The notes beneath the pieces are model-generated. The model was not told the DNA's origin, did not search any database, and saw nothing but the letters and a program-made list of their open reading frames with translations. The position numbers and the translations under genes are program-made. Source: Thinopyrum elongatum (Eukaryota; Streptophyta; Magnoliopsida; Poales; Poaceae). Taken from it: DNA of 64,000 nt. The stretch covers positions 32,260,755 to 32,324,754 of the forward strand of contig CM022299.1 of NCBI GenBank assembly GCA_011799875.1. Direction: 5' to 3'. This document shows, piece after piece, positions 11,541-22,110 of this stretch. Numbering within the stretch: the first letter of the stretch is position 1; every line of letters begins with the position of its first letter.

Positions 11541-11690
11541 AGCTCCTCTCTAATGCAGGCCTACGAGCCTAAACTCACTCACTCTGCCTGTGGGCCTACT
11601 GGGGCTGCTGTGGGCCTGCGTCCTGGCCCAACTAGCGGTTGAGTTTCTAATCGTATGCAGGCCGTGGTGGCCCAGTAGGCGGCATTTTTT
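11541..11690 (+). ncRNA. candidate short Pol III transcript in CACTA A
   Basis: Predicted from the snRNA-type promoter: start about 24-30 nt after the TATA box, end at the first T-run (six T, 11685-11690). The segment is GC-rich with repeated GGCC/GGGCC words. Compared with element B, the first ~20 nt (CCTCTCGAGCTCCTCTC) and the last ~45 nt (GTGGTGGCCCAGTAGG then GGCA and the T-run) are well conserved and the middle is not. I do not recognise it as U3, U6, 7SL or MRP RNA. No expression evidence is available here. Confidence 0.3.
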
Positions 11691-11972
11691 AAATTTTTTT
11701 CGAGTATTTTTGTTTTGATTTTTGCTTTTTTTACTTACACATAAATACTTAGAGTTTTTGAGTGATTCTTTTTGCTTTAGGTCACAAAAATTATAAACTT
11801 TCTGTTAGTGCCATTAGTTTTCAAATTTGAATTCTTTCAAATTTGTTTGAATCACTAGTTTGTGAATAAATTTACTTTAAAAATAGATTTTTGAGTGATT
11901 CTTTTTCCTGCCATTTAATATTAGTGTGTTTTATCATTATATTCAATTTGGTAATTTTTAGGTTATTTTAAA
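11691..11972. other. AT-rich spacer of CACTA A
   Basis: AT-rich DNA with TTTGAGTGATTCTTTTTGC-like words, shared with 41490-41760 of element B. No gene or terminal repeat seen. Confidence 0.5.
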
Positions 11973-12887
11973 GGGACATTTACATTTGTGCCCCTAACTG
12001 GAACCCACTACTCAGATTTGCCCCTAATTTCGAAGCATGCTCAAATTTGCCCCTCTGCTATTAGTTGTCCTTATAGAAATGCCCTTCTGCGCCGTTACCG
12101 TCCGGTCAAAGGGCTTTAACCGTCTCGAAAAAAATAGCAAAAAAATTCAAAAAAAACTGAAAATTTGTGGGATCAAAGATACTCAGATGCGCAAGGTGCG
12201 TGCAATTTTTTCTGCTATATAGACATACCAGGAGCTCATGGCAAAGGAAAACAATAAATATGTATGCCTATGAATAGTAAATTAAAAAAAAAATAGAATT
12301 TTTTTTCAAAAAAATATGAAATTTTTTGGCATCCAAGATGCTCGGGTGCGCAAGATGTGTGCAAATTTTTTTTATCAAATGACATGCGACGAGCTCTAGC
12401 AAATAAAATAAAATAGTGTATTTTTTCAAAGTTTTTTCTGAGCCAAATTTTGTTTTTTTCTCCACGAGCTCCAAAATGTCCAAACACAACAAAATTTTGC
12501 ACACACCTTGCGCACCCAAGCATCTTGGATGCCAAAAAATTTCATATTTTTTTGAATTTTCATGCTATTTTACTTGAATTTACTGTTGACACACATACAA
12601 ATTTACTGTTTTTCCTTTGCCACGAGCTCTTGGTATGTCTAAACAGCAAGAAAATTTGCACGCACCTTGCGCACCTGAGTATCTTTGATCCTACAAAATT
12701 TCATAATTTTCTGATTTTTTTGCTATTTTTTTCGAGACGGTCAAAGCCTTTTAACCGGACGGTAACGGCGCAGAAGGGCATTTCTTTAAGGGCAACTAAC
12801 GGCAGAGGGGCAAATTTGAGCATGCTTCAAAATTAGGGGCAAATCTGAGTAGTGGGTTCCAGTTAGGGGCACAAATGTAAATGTCCT
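11973..12887. mobile_element. 915-bp fold-back element with long terminal inverted repeats (MULE-like MITE)
   Basis: The left arm opens GGGACATTTACATTTGTGCC and the right arm ends with its complement, GGGGCACAAATGTAAATGTCC less its first base. TATTTTAAA flanks both sides (11964-11972 and 12888-12896), a 9-bp target duplication typical of Mutator-like elements. The arms stay complementary almost to the centre (about 12440), so the whole element can fold on itself. Each arm has two related sub-units built on GCGCAAGGTGCGTGC / GCGCAAGATGTGTGC. No transposase is encoded; the apparent reading frames are repeat shadows. Confidence 0.8.
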
Positions 12888-12939
12888 TATTTTAAATGGG
12901 TGTTTTAATAAAAAAAATAGATTTTGCTAATAAAAAGCA

Positions 12940-13800
12940 CTACAAATGAACTTTGAAAAGGTTGAAAGTTTACATGGTATCATCATTTCACCCTCATAGC
13001 ATGTGCTAAAAAGTTGAGAGGGTTACGGCAAAAACTGGATGCACTTCATGTACAAAATGGACAATCTCTTTCGAATTATCAGGGTTTAGGACGAAAACTC
13101 ATCTGTTACAAAGAGATTTCATTTTTTGGAACTTATTTGAACTCCAGACTTTTTGGGTGTTCAAAATGCACCATTCAAAGCCACATCATAAATTTTCAAC
13201 CCTTTCTGACTTCATTTGGTATTTTTATGCATTTACTAATTTTTTTGAGCTAAATGACCCTGAAATTGATAAGCACTACAAATGAACTCTGAAAAGGTTG
13301 AAAGTTGGCATGGTATCATCATTTCACCCACATAGCATGTGCTAAAAAGTTGAGAGGGTTATGGCAAAAACTGGATGCACTTCATGTACAAAATAGACAA
13401 TCTCTTTCGAAGTATCAGGGTTTCGGACGAAAACTCATCTGTTACAAAGGGATTTCATTTTTTTGAACTTATTTGAACTCCAGACTTTTTGTGTGTTCAA
13501 AATGCACCATTCAAAGCCACATCATAAATTTTCAACCCTTTCGAACTTCATTTGGTATTTTTCATGCATTTACTGATTTTTTGTAGCAAAATGACCCTGA
13601 AATTGAAAAGCACTACAAGTTAACTCTGAAAGGGTTGAAAGTTGGCATGGTATCATCATTTCACCCACATAGCATGTGCTAAAACGTTAATAGGGTTACG
13701 GCAAAAACTGGATGCACTTCATGTACAAAATGGACAATCTCCTTCAAAGTATCAGGGTTTCGGACGAAAACTCATGTGTTACAAAAGGCATTTCATTTCT
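12940..13800. repeat. ~335-bp tandem repeats of CACTA A (about 2.5 copies)
   Basis: Units contain GTTGAGAGGGTTACGGC, CAATCTCTTTCGAA, CATCTGTTACAAA and CAAAGCCACATCAT and end in GAAAAGCACTACAAATGAAC. Copies start near 13011, 13349 and 13685. They lie directly 3' of the - strand TNP2 gene. Element B has about seven copies. Confidence 0.85.
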
Positions 13801-13866
13801 TGACATGTAAATGCAGTGATATTGTAGATCAAAGGCATCATTAGAATAGTTGTGGAGATAAAGTCT

Positions 13867-16449
13867 TCACTTTTTCTTCGCGTGTGTCCCTTGCTTATTG
13901 CGCTGTAACCATGGATAATCTTCATCGTTTAACAGGGTGCTTGGGTCAACCTTGACTTTGAAGGGAGGAATTTCATGAAACTTTTCATAATCTTGAGACA
14001 TGTCTGTCTTGCCCTCCACTCCCACGATGTCTCTTTTCCATGAAAGAACGATGTGGCGCTTTGGCTCATCGTATGATGTATTCGCTTCCTTATCTTTTTT
14101 TTCTCGATTTGGTAGACATGTCCTTTCACATAGAAAACCTGCGCCACATCATTGGCTAGGACGAATGGTTCGTCTGTGTACCCAAGATTGTTGAGATCCA
14201 CTGTTGTCATTCCATACTGCGGGTCTACCTGTACCCCGCCTCCTGACAGATTGACCCATTTGCACCGAAACAAAGTGACCTTAAAATCATGTCCATAGTC
14301 AAGTTCCCATATGTTCACTATGTAACCATAATATGTGTCCTTTCCCCTGTTGGTTGCTGCATCAAAGCGGACACCACTGTTTTGGTTGGTGCTCTTTTGA
14401 TCTTGGGCGATTGTGTAAAATGTATTCCCATTTATCTCGTACCCTTTGTAAGTCAATACAGTCGAAGATGGTCCCCTGGCCAACGAGTACAGCTCATCTG
14501 CAACAGTGTTGTCACCCATGAGATGTGTTTGCAACCAACTGCCGAAAGTCCTGATGTGTTCACATGTAATCCAGTCGTCACACTGCTCTGGGTGTTTGGA
14601 GCGCAAACTATTCTTGTGTTCATTGACATACGGGGTCACCAAGGTAGAATTCTGTAGAACTGTGTAGTGTGCTTGAGACCAAGAATGCCTGTCCCTACAT
14701 ATTATTGAGTCTGCTCCTAGCGTGCCTTTTCCAGTCAGTCTTCCCTCATACCGTGATTGAGGGAGACCAATCTTCTTAAGGTCAGGAATGAAGTCAACAC
14801 AAAATCCAATGACCTCCTCTGTTTGATGGCCTGTGGAGATGCTTCCTTCTGGCCTAGCACGGTTATGAACATATTTCTTTAAGACTCCCGTGAACCTCTC
14901 AAAGGGGAACATATTGTGTAGAAATACAGGGCCCAGAATGGCAATCTCGTCGACTAGATGAACTAGGACGTGCGTCATGATATTGAAGAAGGATGCTGGG
15001 AACACCAGCTCAAAACTGACAAGACATTGCACCAAATCACTCCTTAACCTTGTTAGGATTTCTGGATCGATTACCTTCTTAGAGATTGCATTGAGGAATG
15101 CACATAGCTTCACAATGGATAATCGAACGTTTTCCAGTAGAAGCCCCCTCAATGCAACCGGAAGCAGTTGCGTCATAATCATGTGGCAGTCATGAGACTT
15201 TAGGATCTGGAACTTTTTCTTTGCCATATTTATTATTCCCTTTACATTCGACGAGAAGCCAGACGGGACCTTCATACTGAGCAGGCATTCAAAGAAGATT
15301 TCCTTCTCTTCTTTGGTAAGAGCGTAGCTGGCAGGACCTTCATACTGCTTTGGAGGCATGCCGTCTTTTTCGTGCACACGTTGTTGGCCCTCCCGTGCCT
15401 CCGGTGTATCTTTTGTCTTCCCATACATGCCCAAGAAGCGTAGCAGGTTCACGCAAAGATTCTTCGTCACGTGCATCACGTCGATTGTAGAGCGGACCTC
15501 TAGATCTTTCCAATAGGGTAGGTCCCAAAATATAGATTTCTTCTTCCACATGGGTGCTCATCCCTTAGCGTCATTCGGAACAGATAGTCCGCTGGGACCC
15601 TTTCCAAAGATTACTTGTAAATCATTGACCATAGCAAGTATGTGATCACCAGTACGGACGGCGGGCTTCTTCCGGTGATCTGCCTCGCCTTTGAAATGCT
15701 TGCCTTTCTGTCGACATTGATGGTTGGTCGGAAGAAATCGATGATGTCCCAGGTACACATTCTTCCTGCATTTGTCCAAATATATACTTTCGGTGTCATC
15801 TAAATAGTGCTTGCATGCGTGGTATCTCTTGTTTGTCTGTCCTCAAAGGTTACTGAGAGCAGGCCAATCATTGATGGTTACAAACAGCAAGGCATGTAGG
15901 TCAAATTCCTGCTGATCGTGCTCATCCCACACACGTACACCTTTTCCATTCCACAGCTGTAAAAGTTTTTCAACTAATGGCCTTAGGTACACATCAATGT
16001 CGTTGCCAGGTTGCTTAGGGCCTTGGATGAGCACTGGCATCATAATGAACTTCCGCTTGATGCACAACCAAGGAGGAAGGTTCTAGATACATAGAGTCAC
16101 GGGCCAGGTGCTATGATTGCTGCTCTGCTCCCCAAAAGGATTAATTCCATCCGCGCTTAAACCAAACCATACGTTCCTTGCGTCACCTGCAAAGCCCCCC
16201 CACGTTCTCTCGATTTTTCTCCACTGTTACCCGTCAGCGGGTGCTCTCAACTTCCCGTCTTTCTTACGGTCCTCTTTGTGCCATCGCATCAACTTGGCAT
16301 GCTCTTTGTTTCTCAATAGATGTTTTAACCGTGGTATTATAGGAGCATACCACATCACCTTGGCAGGAACTGTCTTCCTGGGGCGCTCGCCCTCAACATC
16401 ACCAGGGTCATCTCATCTGATCTTATACCGCAATGCACCGCATACCGGG

Positions 16450-16451
<2 letters not shown>
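13867..16451 (-). pseudogene. TNP2-like CACTA transposase, C-terminal two thirds, broken
   Basis: Read from 16451 to a TGA at 13867-13869. Parts visible: the Transposase_21 core (KRKFIMMPVLIQGPKQ, VRVWDEHDQQEFDLHALL, IDVMHVTKNLCVNLLRFLG, KSHDCHMIMTQLLPVALRG), then DUF4218-like (FPFERFTGVLKKYVHNRARP) and DUF4216-like (GMTTVDLNNLGYTDEPFVLA) blocks. This is the protein that binds and cuts CACTA ends in this superfamily. Damage: TGA at 15843-15845, TGA at 15558-15560, a one-base insertion near 14120 that shifts the C-terminus, and further shifts above 16067. The N-terminus is lost at the (TG)n tract. Two positions that are stops in copy B (60614-60616, 60632-60634) are still sense codons here. 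Confidence 0.85.
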
Positions 16452-16493
<42 letters not shown>

Positions 16494-16497
16494 TGTG
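16452..16497. repeat. (TG)n microsatellite at the truncation point of CACTA A
   Basis: About nineteen TG units followed by TTGTGTGG. To the left is transposase code (CCGCATACCGGGCATG); to the right is unrelated AT-rich DNA. Element B continues as coding sequence at the same codon, so the tract marks the break. Confidence 0.9.
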
Positions 16498-16605
16498 GAC
16501 TATCCTTTTAAACAAGGATCAAACAGCGGTTTAATTAGAAATAAAAGAAAACATGATGCTGAATATAAAATAATAAGAATATGAAGTGCAATTTGTTATT
16601 ACTAC

Positions 16606-17888
16606 CTTTCCAAATTGGCTAACACCCTAGGGGCTGCCATATTAATGTACCAACTAATGGTGGAGGTGGATTAGAATTTAGAATGCCAGCGTACCTGAAT
16701 GTCGCAGTAGTTTTCATATTGTTGTCATTTTTAATAGTGGTATAAAATAATCTCTTCGACGCAACTGCTTACATACCTGAATATTGATCAACCAAGGTGG
16801 AAACAAACATAGCCACAATAGGCTCATTCTCGAGTAGTCTGTCACCGTCAAATTTATTTGCCAGATCTCCCATAATGTCAGAATCACATGCTAGAAAAAC
16901 ACTGACCGTCCATTGGTAATAGAAACCTAGTGTCTATACTGCCAAGCACGACAAATGGTGGTAACATCAGTAATGGATACCACCAAACAGAGAACATCTA
17001 AAGTATATCTAAAATCATAAGACAATCATTTACGTATATCCATAAGAATAAGGAGAATAAGTACACATTGTTTAACTTGGCATTAATATATTCTACCTAA
17101 GATGCCTGCCAAGTTGTGAAAAAGGTAACACATTGTAGGTCAATGTGGGAAAGTTTTCTAGTTGTGGAGCAAGTGGTTCAACTATTGTTCTCTGGGCAAA
17201 ACAAAGTCTCCATGGGTGATCCATTGCTCTGTATTTCTCTAGCATTCCATATATCAAAACATTCAAATGTGTAGACTTATCCTTCCTTAAACTTATTTAT
17301 AAATCTAGTCACTCAATTGAATGGAACCGATCCCTTAGAGTACCGACCTATAAATTTAGACTTGGATTGAGAGCAATGCTTATGCCAAATTGACTGCTGA
17401 GATAAATATTTTAGAACTTACTTTGCAGTCGACCAGGAAGATAAAATAAGTTCATGACATTGGAAATGTCAAGAGTCTAGACTCTTATCAAGCTACAAAG
17501 AATAAAATTTCATGCTCTGTAGAGAGTTCACACCCGTCCTTGTTTCCAACGACCAAAGAGATCCAAATTTTGCGGAAAATTCACTCTTAGTTTCTAAAGC
17601 CCAAAGAGATCCAAATTGCAGACATTTTGCACCCGTCCTGATTTCTAAAGGCCAAAGAGACCGCATAAAACTACAATGTAGCATCACCTGTAAACATGAT
17701 TCACCCTAGTATACATTATCCACATTTAGCATTAAAATTGAAGTTCCCCATAACTGAATTAAATTTGTAAAAAGTGCTAGTGAATAATGGCTGAATAAAT
17801 TGATGGCACCGCTGGAGCACTAGAATTGAGGCATGAGCACAACATACCTTGCTATTACTATTGTTGTCGGCTGCAAAGTGGCGACCTG
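16606..17888 (-). pseudogene. RPA-like (OB-fold, ssDNA-binding) gene, downstream exons, split by the 17894-54757 insertion
   Basis: Exons with GT donors on the - strand: 17888-17848 (RHFAADNNSNSK then GTATGT), about 17270-17097 (YRAMDHPWRLCFAQRTIVEP, TYNVLPFSQLGRHL), about 16888-16777 (RLLENEPIVAMFVSTLV, DQYSG), 16735-16695 (MKTTATF) and 16653-16606 (SWYINMAAPRVLANLER). The last two join in phase. The pattern HPWRL..F...T.VEP...P..TY....F..L and later P.VAMFV.TLV..Y..WYIN resembles plant replication protein A large-subunit-like proteins, which bind single-stranded DNA in replication and repair and are also carried by Helitrons. The joint between the 17097 and 16888 exons is not clean in phase, so the gene may have been decayed already. 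Upstream sequence continues at 54762. Confidence 0.5.
17517..17665. repeat. short ~63-bp tandem repeat in an intron of the RPA-like gene
   Basis: Units with CACCCGTCCT, GTTTCTAAAG and CCAAAGAGATCCAAATT recur two to three times (copies near 17527, 17580 and 17630). It lies between two predicted exons. Confidence 0.6.
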
Positions 17889-17893
17889 ATGGT

Positions 17894-19453
17894 TGATACG
17901 TCTCCAACGTATCTATAATTTATGAAGTATTCATGCTGTTATATTATCATTCTTGGATGTTTTACAATCATTTTATAGCAACTTTATATCATTTTTTTTG
18001 GACTAACCTATTGACCCAGTGCCCAATGCCAGTTGCTGTTTTTGCTTGTTTTTTACATCGCAGGAAATCAATATCAAACAGAGTCCAAACACCACGAAAC
18101 TTTTTGTGGATTTTTATGGACCAGAAGACATCCAGTGGGCCAGAGAAGCACCTGGGGGGGTGCCCCGAGGGGGGCACAACCCACCAGGGCGCGCCTGGGG
18201 GTCCAGGCGCGCCCAGGTGGGTTGTGCCTACCTCGGTGGCCTCCCGCACCCCCTCTTTGCCCTATAAATCACCAAATATTCCAAAAACCCTAGGGGTAAC
18301 CCTAGATCAGAAGTTCCGCCGCCGCAAGGCCTCTGTATCCATGAGATCCAATCTAGACCCCGTTCCAGCACCCTGCCGAAGGGGGAGATCATCACCGGTG
18401 GCCATCTCCATCATCCTGGCGACCACCACGATGAGGAGGGAGTAGTCCACCCTCGGGGCTGAGGGTCTGTACCAGTAGCTATGTGTTTAATCTCTCTCTC
18501 TCGTGTTCTTGAGATGCACAATCTTGATGTATCGCGGGCTTTGTTAATATAGTCGGATCATATGGTGTTTTCCCCTCTCTATGTTGTTGTGATGAATTGA
18601 GTTTTCCCTTTGAGATTTCGTTTTATCGGATTGAATACTTTTATGGATTTGAGAGCACTTGATATATGTCTTGCATACGAATACCCGTGGTGACAATGGG
18701 GTATTATATTGATTCACTTGATATATGTTTTGGCACTCAACTCGCGGATTTCCGAAGTGACATTGGGGTAATCTATGCATAAGGGTTGATGCACGTTCTT
18801 GTTTTGGTTTCTCCGATAGAAATCTTGGGGCACTCTTTGAGGTTCTTTGTGTTGGATTGAGCATTACGAATCTGAATTTGCTTTGGTGTTATTTTAGTAT
18901 GAACTCTTGGATAGATCGATCGGAAAGAATAGCTTTGAGGTCGTTTCGTACACTACAAACAATTTATTCTTATGTTCTCCGCTAGATAGGAACTTTGGAG
19001 TGATTCTTCATCGCATGTTGAGGGATGGTTATATGATCCAATTATATTAGCATTGTTGAGAGATTGCACTAGCGAAAGTACGGACCCTAGGCCTTGTTTT
19101 CAAGCATTGCAATACCGTTTGTGCTCACTTTTGTCACTTGCTACCTTGCTGTTTTTATTTATTCAGATTATAAAAATATATTTCTACCATCCATATTACA
19201 CTTTTATCACCATCTCTTGGCCGAACTAGTGCACCTATACAATTTGCCATTGTATTGGGTGTGTTGGGGACACAAGATATTTCTTGTATTTGGTTGCAGG
19301 GTTGTTTGAGAGAGACCATCTTCATCCTACACCTCCCACGGATTGATAAACCTTAGGTCATCCACTTGAGGGAAAATTGCTACTGTCCGACAAAACTCTA
19401 CGCTTGGAGGCCCAACACGAGTCTACAAGAATAAAGTTGCGTAGTAGACATCA
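17894..19453 (+). repeat. 5' LTR of the Athila-like element
   Basis: 1560 bp, TG...CA. It has a GC-rich palindromic segment (GGCGCGCCTGGGGG, about 18188-18215), then a TATA box TATAAAT at 18263-18269. The partner is 53229-54757. Confidence 0.85.
18263..18269 (+). promoter_or_regulatory. TATA box of the Athila-like LTR
   Basis: TATAAAT in CCCTATAAATCACC, about 370 bp into the LTR; conserved in the right LTR near 53582. Confidence 0.55.
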
Positions 19454-19463
19454 AGCTCTTTTC

Positions 19464-19543
19464 TGGCGCCGTTGCCAGGGAGGCTAGGTAAGCGCCACTC
19501 ACATCCCGTCAATGAAGCTCTTTTCTGGCACCGTTGCCAGGGA
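19464..19543 (+). promoter_or_regulatory. duplicated primer-binding site
   Basis: TGGCGCCGTTGCCAGGGA (19464-19481) lies 10 nt after the LTR and is repeated as TGGCACCGTTGCCAGGGA at 19526-19543, each preceded by AAGCTCTTTTC. The unit is 62 bp. The first fits the tRNA-Asp-type primer site used by Athila elements; the second carries one change. Confidence 0.75.
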
Positions 19544-19641
19544 AGTGAGTGCTTGAAGGTATATCTTTAGATCTTGGAATTGAGTCTTTTAGTTTCTTAT
19601 TTTATCACTAGTTTGGTTCGTAAAAAGAAATCTACAAAAAA

Positions 19642-20517
19642 ATGGAATTGAGGTTGCATCATATTATTCATCTTTATAATGTCTTTCGTGAAAATGATGG
19701 AAAAGAAAATTGTGCTCAATTGATAGAAGAAGAATTCTATAAAATGTTTGACAAAAAATCTTTGAATGATGAGCATGATTGCAATGTTGTTGGTATGAAT
19801 TCTTTGAATATCCATGATGCTAATGATATGCAAAGCTACAAGCTTGGGGATGATATGTTTGATGAAGATGATATTTTTAGTCCCCCAAGTGTTGATGTGC
19901 AAATTTGTTATAATGGTAGCATGCCTCCTATTTATGATGATTATGTTGATGAAAGTGGATTTGGAGATGTCATGACTTTATTTAATGATGAATCCACTAT
20001 TTTGGAGGAGGTTGCAATTGCTTATGACAACAAAGTTCCTACATATGATGATTATGGTGATGGCATGTATGCTATAAAGAATAATGATAACCATGAAACT
20101 TGTCATCATGATTTTAATTTTCAATCACATGATAGTTATTTTGTTGAATTTGCTCCCACTACTATTCATGAGAATAATTTTACTTATGTGGAGAGTAATA
20201 AAATTTCTATGCTTATGCATCATGAAAAGAGTTCTTTATGTGATAGTTATATTGTTGAATTCATTCATGATGCTACTGAAAATTATTATGAGAGAGGAAC
20301 TTATACTTTTACATATTGCAATAATATCAAGTTTCCTCTCTATGTGTTGAAAATCTTGAAGTTTTGCTTGTTTGGCCTTCCTATGCTAGTTGATTCTTGT
20401 TCCCATAAGTTGTTTGCTCACAAAATCCCTATGCATAGGAAGTGGGTTAGGCTTAAATGTGCTAGTCATATGCTTCACGATGCTCTCTTTGTGTTTCAAT
20501 TCTTATCTTTTATGTGA
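19642..20517 (+). CDS. 291-codon ORF of the Athila-like element, function unknown
   Basis: One open frame from ATG 19642 to TGA, the first long frame after the primer site and the only intact long ORF of this element. The protein is acidic, rich in Asp, Asn, His and Tyr, with repeated short words (YDDY, DSYFVEF and DSYIVEF, YNNI/CNNI-like). Near its end are a hydrophobic segment (FPLYVLKILKFCLFGLPMLV) and a basic tail (HKIPMHRKWVRLKCASHMLH). No capsid, zinc-knuckle, protease or polymerase motif is visible. Its place is where gag would be, so it may be a diverged structural protein, but that is inference. The frame is unbroken although every pol gene in the window is damaged. Confidence 0.6.
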   Translation: MELRLHHIIHLYNVFRENDGKENCAQLIEEEFYKMFDKKSLNDEHDCNVVGMNSLNIHDANDMQSYKLGDDMFDEDDIFSPPSVDVQICYNGSMPPIYDDYVDESGFGDVMTLFNDESTILEEVAIAYDNKVPTYDDYGDGMYAIKNNDNHETCHHDFNFQSHDSYFVEFAPTTIHENNFTYVESNKISMLMHHEKSSLCDSYIVEFIHDATENYYERGTYTFTYCNNIKFPLYVLKILKFCLFGLPMLVDSCSHKLFAHKIPMHRKWVRLKCASHMLHDALFVFQFLSFM

Positions 20518-20654
20518 GCATTATTGAAATCATCATGCCTAGCTAAAAGGCATTAAAGAAAAGCGCTTGTTGGGAGACAACCCAACACTTTTACCTACTT
20601 TTTGTGTGTTTTCACATGATTATGCTACTGTAGTAATCATGTTTTATTGCTTTT

Positions 20655-22110
20655 GTTTCAATAAAGTTCCAAGTAGAGCCTTTGGGATAGTGTGGATGAT
20701 AGTTGACTTGAATCTGTGCAAAAACAGAAACTTTTGCGCTCAGTCCAGGAATTTTGAAAATTAACTGGGACGTGATTTTGATCTGAATTTTTTACAGGTG
20801 ATATATATACAAATTCTATACGTTGTCCTAATTTTTCAGAATTTTTGGAGTAGCATAAGTATGGTTGGAGTACAGATTACTACAGACTGTTCTGTTTTTG
20901 ACAGATTCTGTTTTCAATGCATAGTTTGCTTGTTTCCTAGTTTCTATGGCTTATATTGCTCAATATAAATTGTGGAAATGATATGATACATTAGTCATTG
21001 TGTGGAAACAATTATGAATCTTGTCTTTGACAGTACCAAAGTGAATGATTTGTCTTTATCATACTAACCCATCTCACGAAGTTCCGTTAAGTTTTGTGTG
21101 ATTGAAGTTTTCATGTTTTGGGTGAGATATCGATATGAGGAGAATAAGGAGTGACAAGACCCTAAGATTGGGGATGCCCAAGGCACCCCCAAGGTAATAT
21201 TCAAGGAAGATCCAAGCAACTAAGCTTGGGGATGCCCCGGAAGGCATCCCCTCTTTCGTCTCCAACATTATCGGTAACCTCACTTGGAGCTATGTTTTCA
21301 TTCGTCACATGATATGTGTTTTACTTGGAGCATCAATTTATTTTGTTAGGATTTGCTTTCTGTTATTTAGAATATTGTTTTGCATTTTTTTATTTCAATA
21401 AAAGTGGCAATGATAGCCTTTGCCATGCTTATTTTGCAAGTCTACATGTTGCTGTTTCAAAACAGAAAGTTTATTGCTATTGAAAAAATATTCTCTAGAA
21501 AAGTCAGATTGTGATACAATGTTGAAACTTTTTGTAAAGTAAGATCTGATAAATTTTCTACAGTGTGCTAAATTTTCAGAATTTTTGGAGTTAGATAAGT
21601 ATGAATACTCTTGCATTCTTTACAGACTGTCCTGTTTTGGCAGATTGCTGCTATGTTTGCATTGTTTGCATATGTTTGCTTGTTTAATGATTCTATTTGA
21701 GGATAGGACTATTAAATATGCAGAGGAATTTAGTATGCAATGTTAAATTATAATTTTAGTGATTGGCTACAGTGGAGAATGATAAGGTTTTTGCATTGGT
21801 TTATACTAACTTATCTCACGAGTTCTTGTTGAGTTTTGTGTGGATGAAGTTTTTAAGATTTAGGGAAACCGTGATATGAGAGGAATTAAGGAGACACAAA
21901 AGCTCAAGCTTGGGGATGCCCAAAGCATCCCAAGTTAAAATTCTAAGAAGTCTCAAGCATCTAAGCTTGGGGATGCCCCGGTAGGCATCCCACCTTTCTT
22001 CACCAACAATTATCGGTTAGTATCGGTTGAGCCTAAGTTTTTGCTTCTTCACTTGAGTTGTGCTATTCTTGGACTGTCATTTTGTTTTGTTTTGCTTGTT
22101 GTTTTAATAA
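20655..22110. repeat. two tandem ~740-bp repeats in the Athila-like internal region
   Basis: Copies run about 20655-21390 and 21392-22110. Shared marks at constant offset include CAGAATTTTTGGAGT (20837 and 21576), CTAAGCTTGGGGATGCCCC (21217 and 21961) and a closing TTTCAATAAA-like word. The AAGCTTGGGGATG word is also the purine tract before the 3' LTR (53215), so the repeats look like internal duplications of the tract region. Confidence 0.75.

Larger units (their letters stand above)
5759..16451 (-). mobile_element. CACTA (En/Spm) transposon A, left end intact, right end truncated
   Basis: Begins CACTAGTGGAAAATAGGG at 5759, preceded by TGA as a possible 3-bp target site. Order inside: subterminal hairpins; a Transposase_24/Ulp1 gene (-); a ~130-bp tandem array; AT-rich DNA; a second hairpin block; a snRNA-type promoter; a MULE-like insertion; ~335-bp repeats; a TNP2 transposase gene (-). 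The same order is found in element B, so this is one family, similar to Triticeae Jorge/Caspar-type elements. It stops inside the transposase coding region at a (TG)n tract; the N-terminal ~200 codons and the right terminal repeat are missing. Confidence 0.85.

Noticed and set aside
11076..11642. 188-codon + strand ORF over the hairpin block and candidate promoter
   Set aside because: It reads through simple repeats and inverted repeats; the counterpart in CACTA B does not keep the frame over its length.
12450..12836. 128-codon ORF with repeated protein words
   Set aside because: The repeated words come from the sub-units of the fold-back element and not from a gene.
16117..16584. 155-codon + strand ORF ending in Val-Cys repeats
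   Set aside because: Antisense shadow of the transposase running into the (TG)n tract.
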